Below, one piece after another: positions 5,636 through 5,863 of a stretch of DNA of 5,863 bases (positions are counted from its first letter, which is position 1; every line of letters begins with the position of its first letter). Source of the stretch: Deltaproteobacteria bacterium (GTDB lineage: Bacteria; SAR324; JACQKK01); contig JAOUFO010000121.1 in NCBI GenBank assembly GCA_029858165.1, positions 1-5,863 on the forward strand. The letters run 5' to 3'. The translations under genes and the position numbers were made by a program. Below the pieces are notes generated by a model. The model was not told where the DNA came from, searched no databases, and saw nothing but the letters and a program-made list of their open reading frames with translations.

Positions 5636-5863
5636 ATGTCTGGACACAGCAAGTGGAGCACCATCAAGCACAAAAAGGGCGCCAAGGATGCCAAGCGGGG
5701 AAAGATATTCACCAAAGTGATCCGTGAAATCACCGTATCTGCCAAATTGGGCGGCGGAGACCCGGACGGCAACCCCCGTTTGCGGTCAGCCATCATTCTG
5801 GCCAAAGCCAACAACCTGCCCCTGGATACGGTGAACCGGGCCATTAAAAAAGGGGTTGGGGGC
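5636..5863 (+). CDS. yebC: YebC/PmpR (TACO1) family protein, partial (C-terminus beyond right edge)
   Basis: The first 76 residues of a YebC/DUF28 protein, family length about 245-250. Seen: the hallmark GHSKW (3-7) and IKHKKGAKDAKRGKIFTKV (10-28), followed by GGGDPDGNPRLRSAI (39-53), AKANNLP (56-62) and AIKKGVGG (69-76). These match the family's basic N-terminal helical domain in order. Members have been described as transcriptional regulators (PmpR) and, with mitochondrial TACO1, as translation factors that help ribosomes past difficult sequences such as proline runs; which role applies here is not readable from the fragment. It follows rimO by 94 nt in the same direction, so it may share the prfB-rimO transcript or have its own promoter. 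Confidence 0.95.
   Translation, partial: MSGHSKWSTIKHKKGAKDAKRGKIFTKVIREITVSAKLGGGDPDGNPRLRSAIILAKANNLPLDTVNRAIKKGVGG

Overview
The window is GC-rich and densely coding. It looks like a chromosomal housekeeping segment of a Gram-negative-type bacterium. The gene set (DUF151 bifunctional nuclease, MiaB, a stand-alone homocysteine-methyltransferase domain, RF2 with a programmed frameshift, RimO, YebC) and the protein sequences suggest a member of Desulfobacterota (former Deltaproteobacteria). That assignment is an inference from protein flavour, not from a marker gene. No phage, IS, integron, CRISPR, tRNA or rRNA signal is visible.

Layout. Bases 1-1638 are transcribed leftward: miaB (tRNA methylthiotransferase) is followed, with a 10-nt overlap, by a DUF151/bifunctional nuclease gene that runs off the left edge. 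A short divergent region (1639-1728) holds an imperfect palindrome. From 1729 everything reads rightward. First comes a compact homocysteine S-methyltransferase-domain protein. A 466-nt non-coding stretch (2542-3007) follows, containing two copies and one half copy of a hairpin-forming repeat. Then come prfB (RF2) with its programmed +1 frameshift, rimO overlapping prfB by 8 nt, and the start of yebC, cut by the right edge.

How the genes fit together. Four of the six genes act on translation. MiaB modifies A37 of tRNAs, RF2 terminates at UGA/UAA, RimO methylthiolates ribosomal protein S12 near the decoding centre, and YebC-family proteins are linked to transcription regulation or to relief of ribosome stalling. 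MiaB and RimO are paralogous radical-SAM methylthiotransferases that use S-adenosylmethionine; the methyltransferase-domain gene lying between them could belong to methionine/SAM regeneration. The prfB frameshift (stop codon at 3074-3076) lets RF2 level set its own synthesis, and the tight prfB/rimO overlap may pass that control on to rimO.

The most unusual feature is the repeat family at 2515-2593 and 2826-2908. The two copies differ by a compensatory base-pair swap and by a paired insertion in opposite stem arms, a pattern expected if the folded structure is conserved. One copy also supplies the last codons and stop of the methyltransferase gene.
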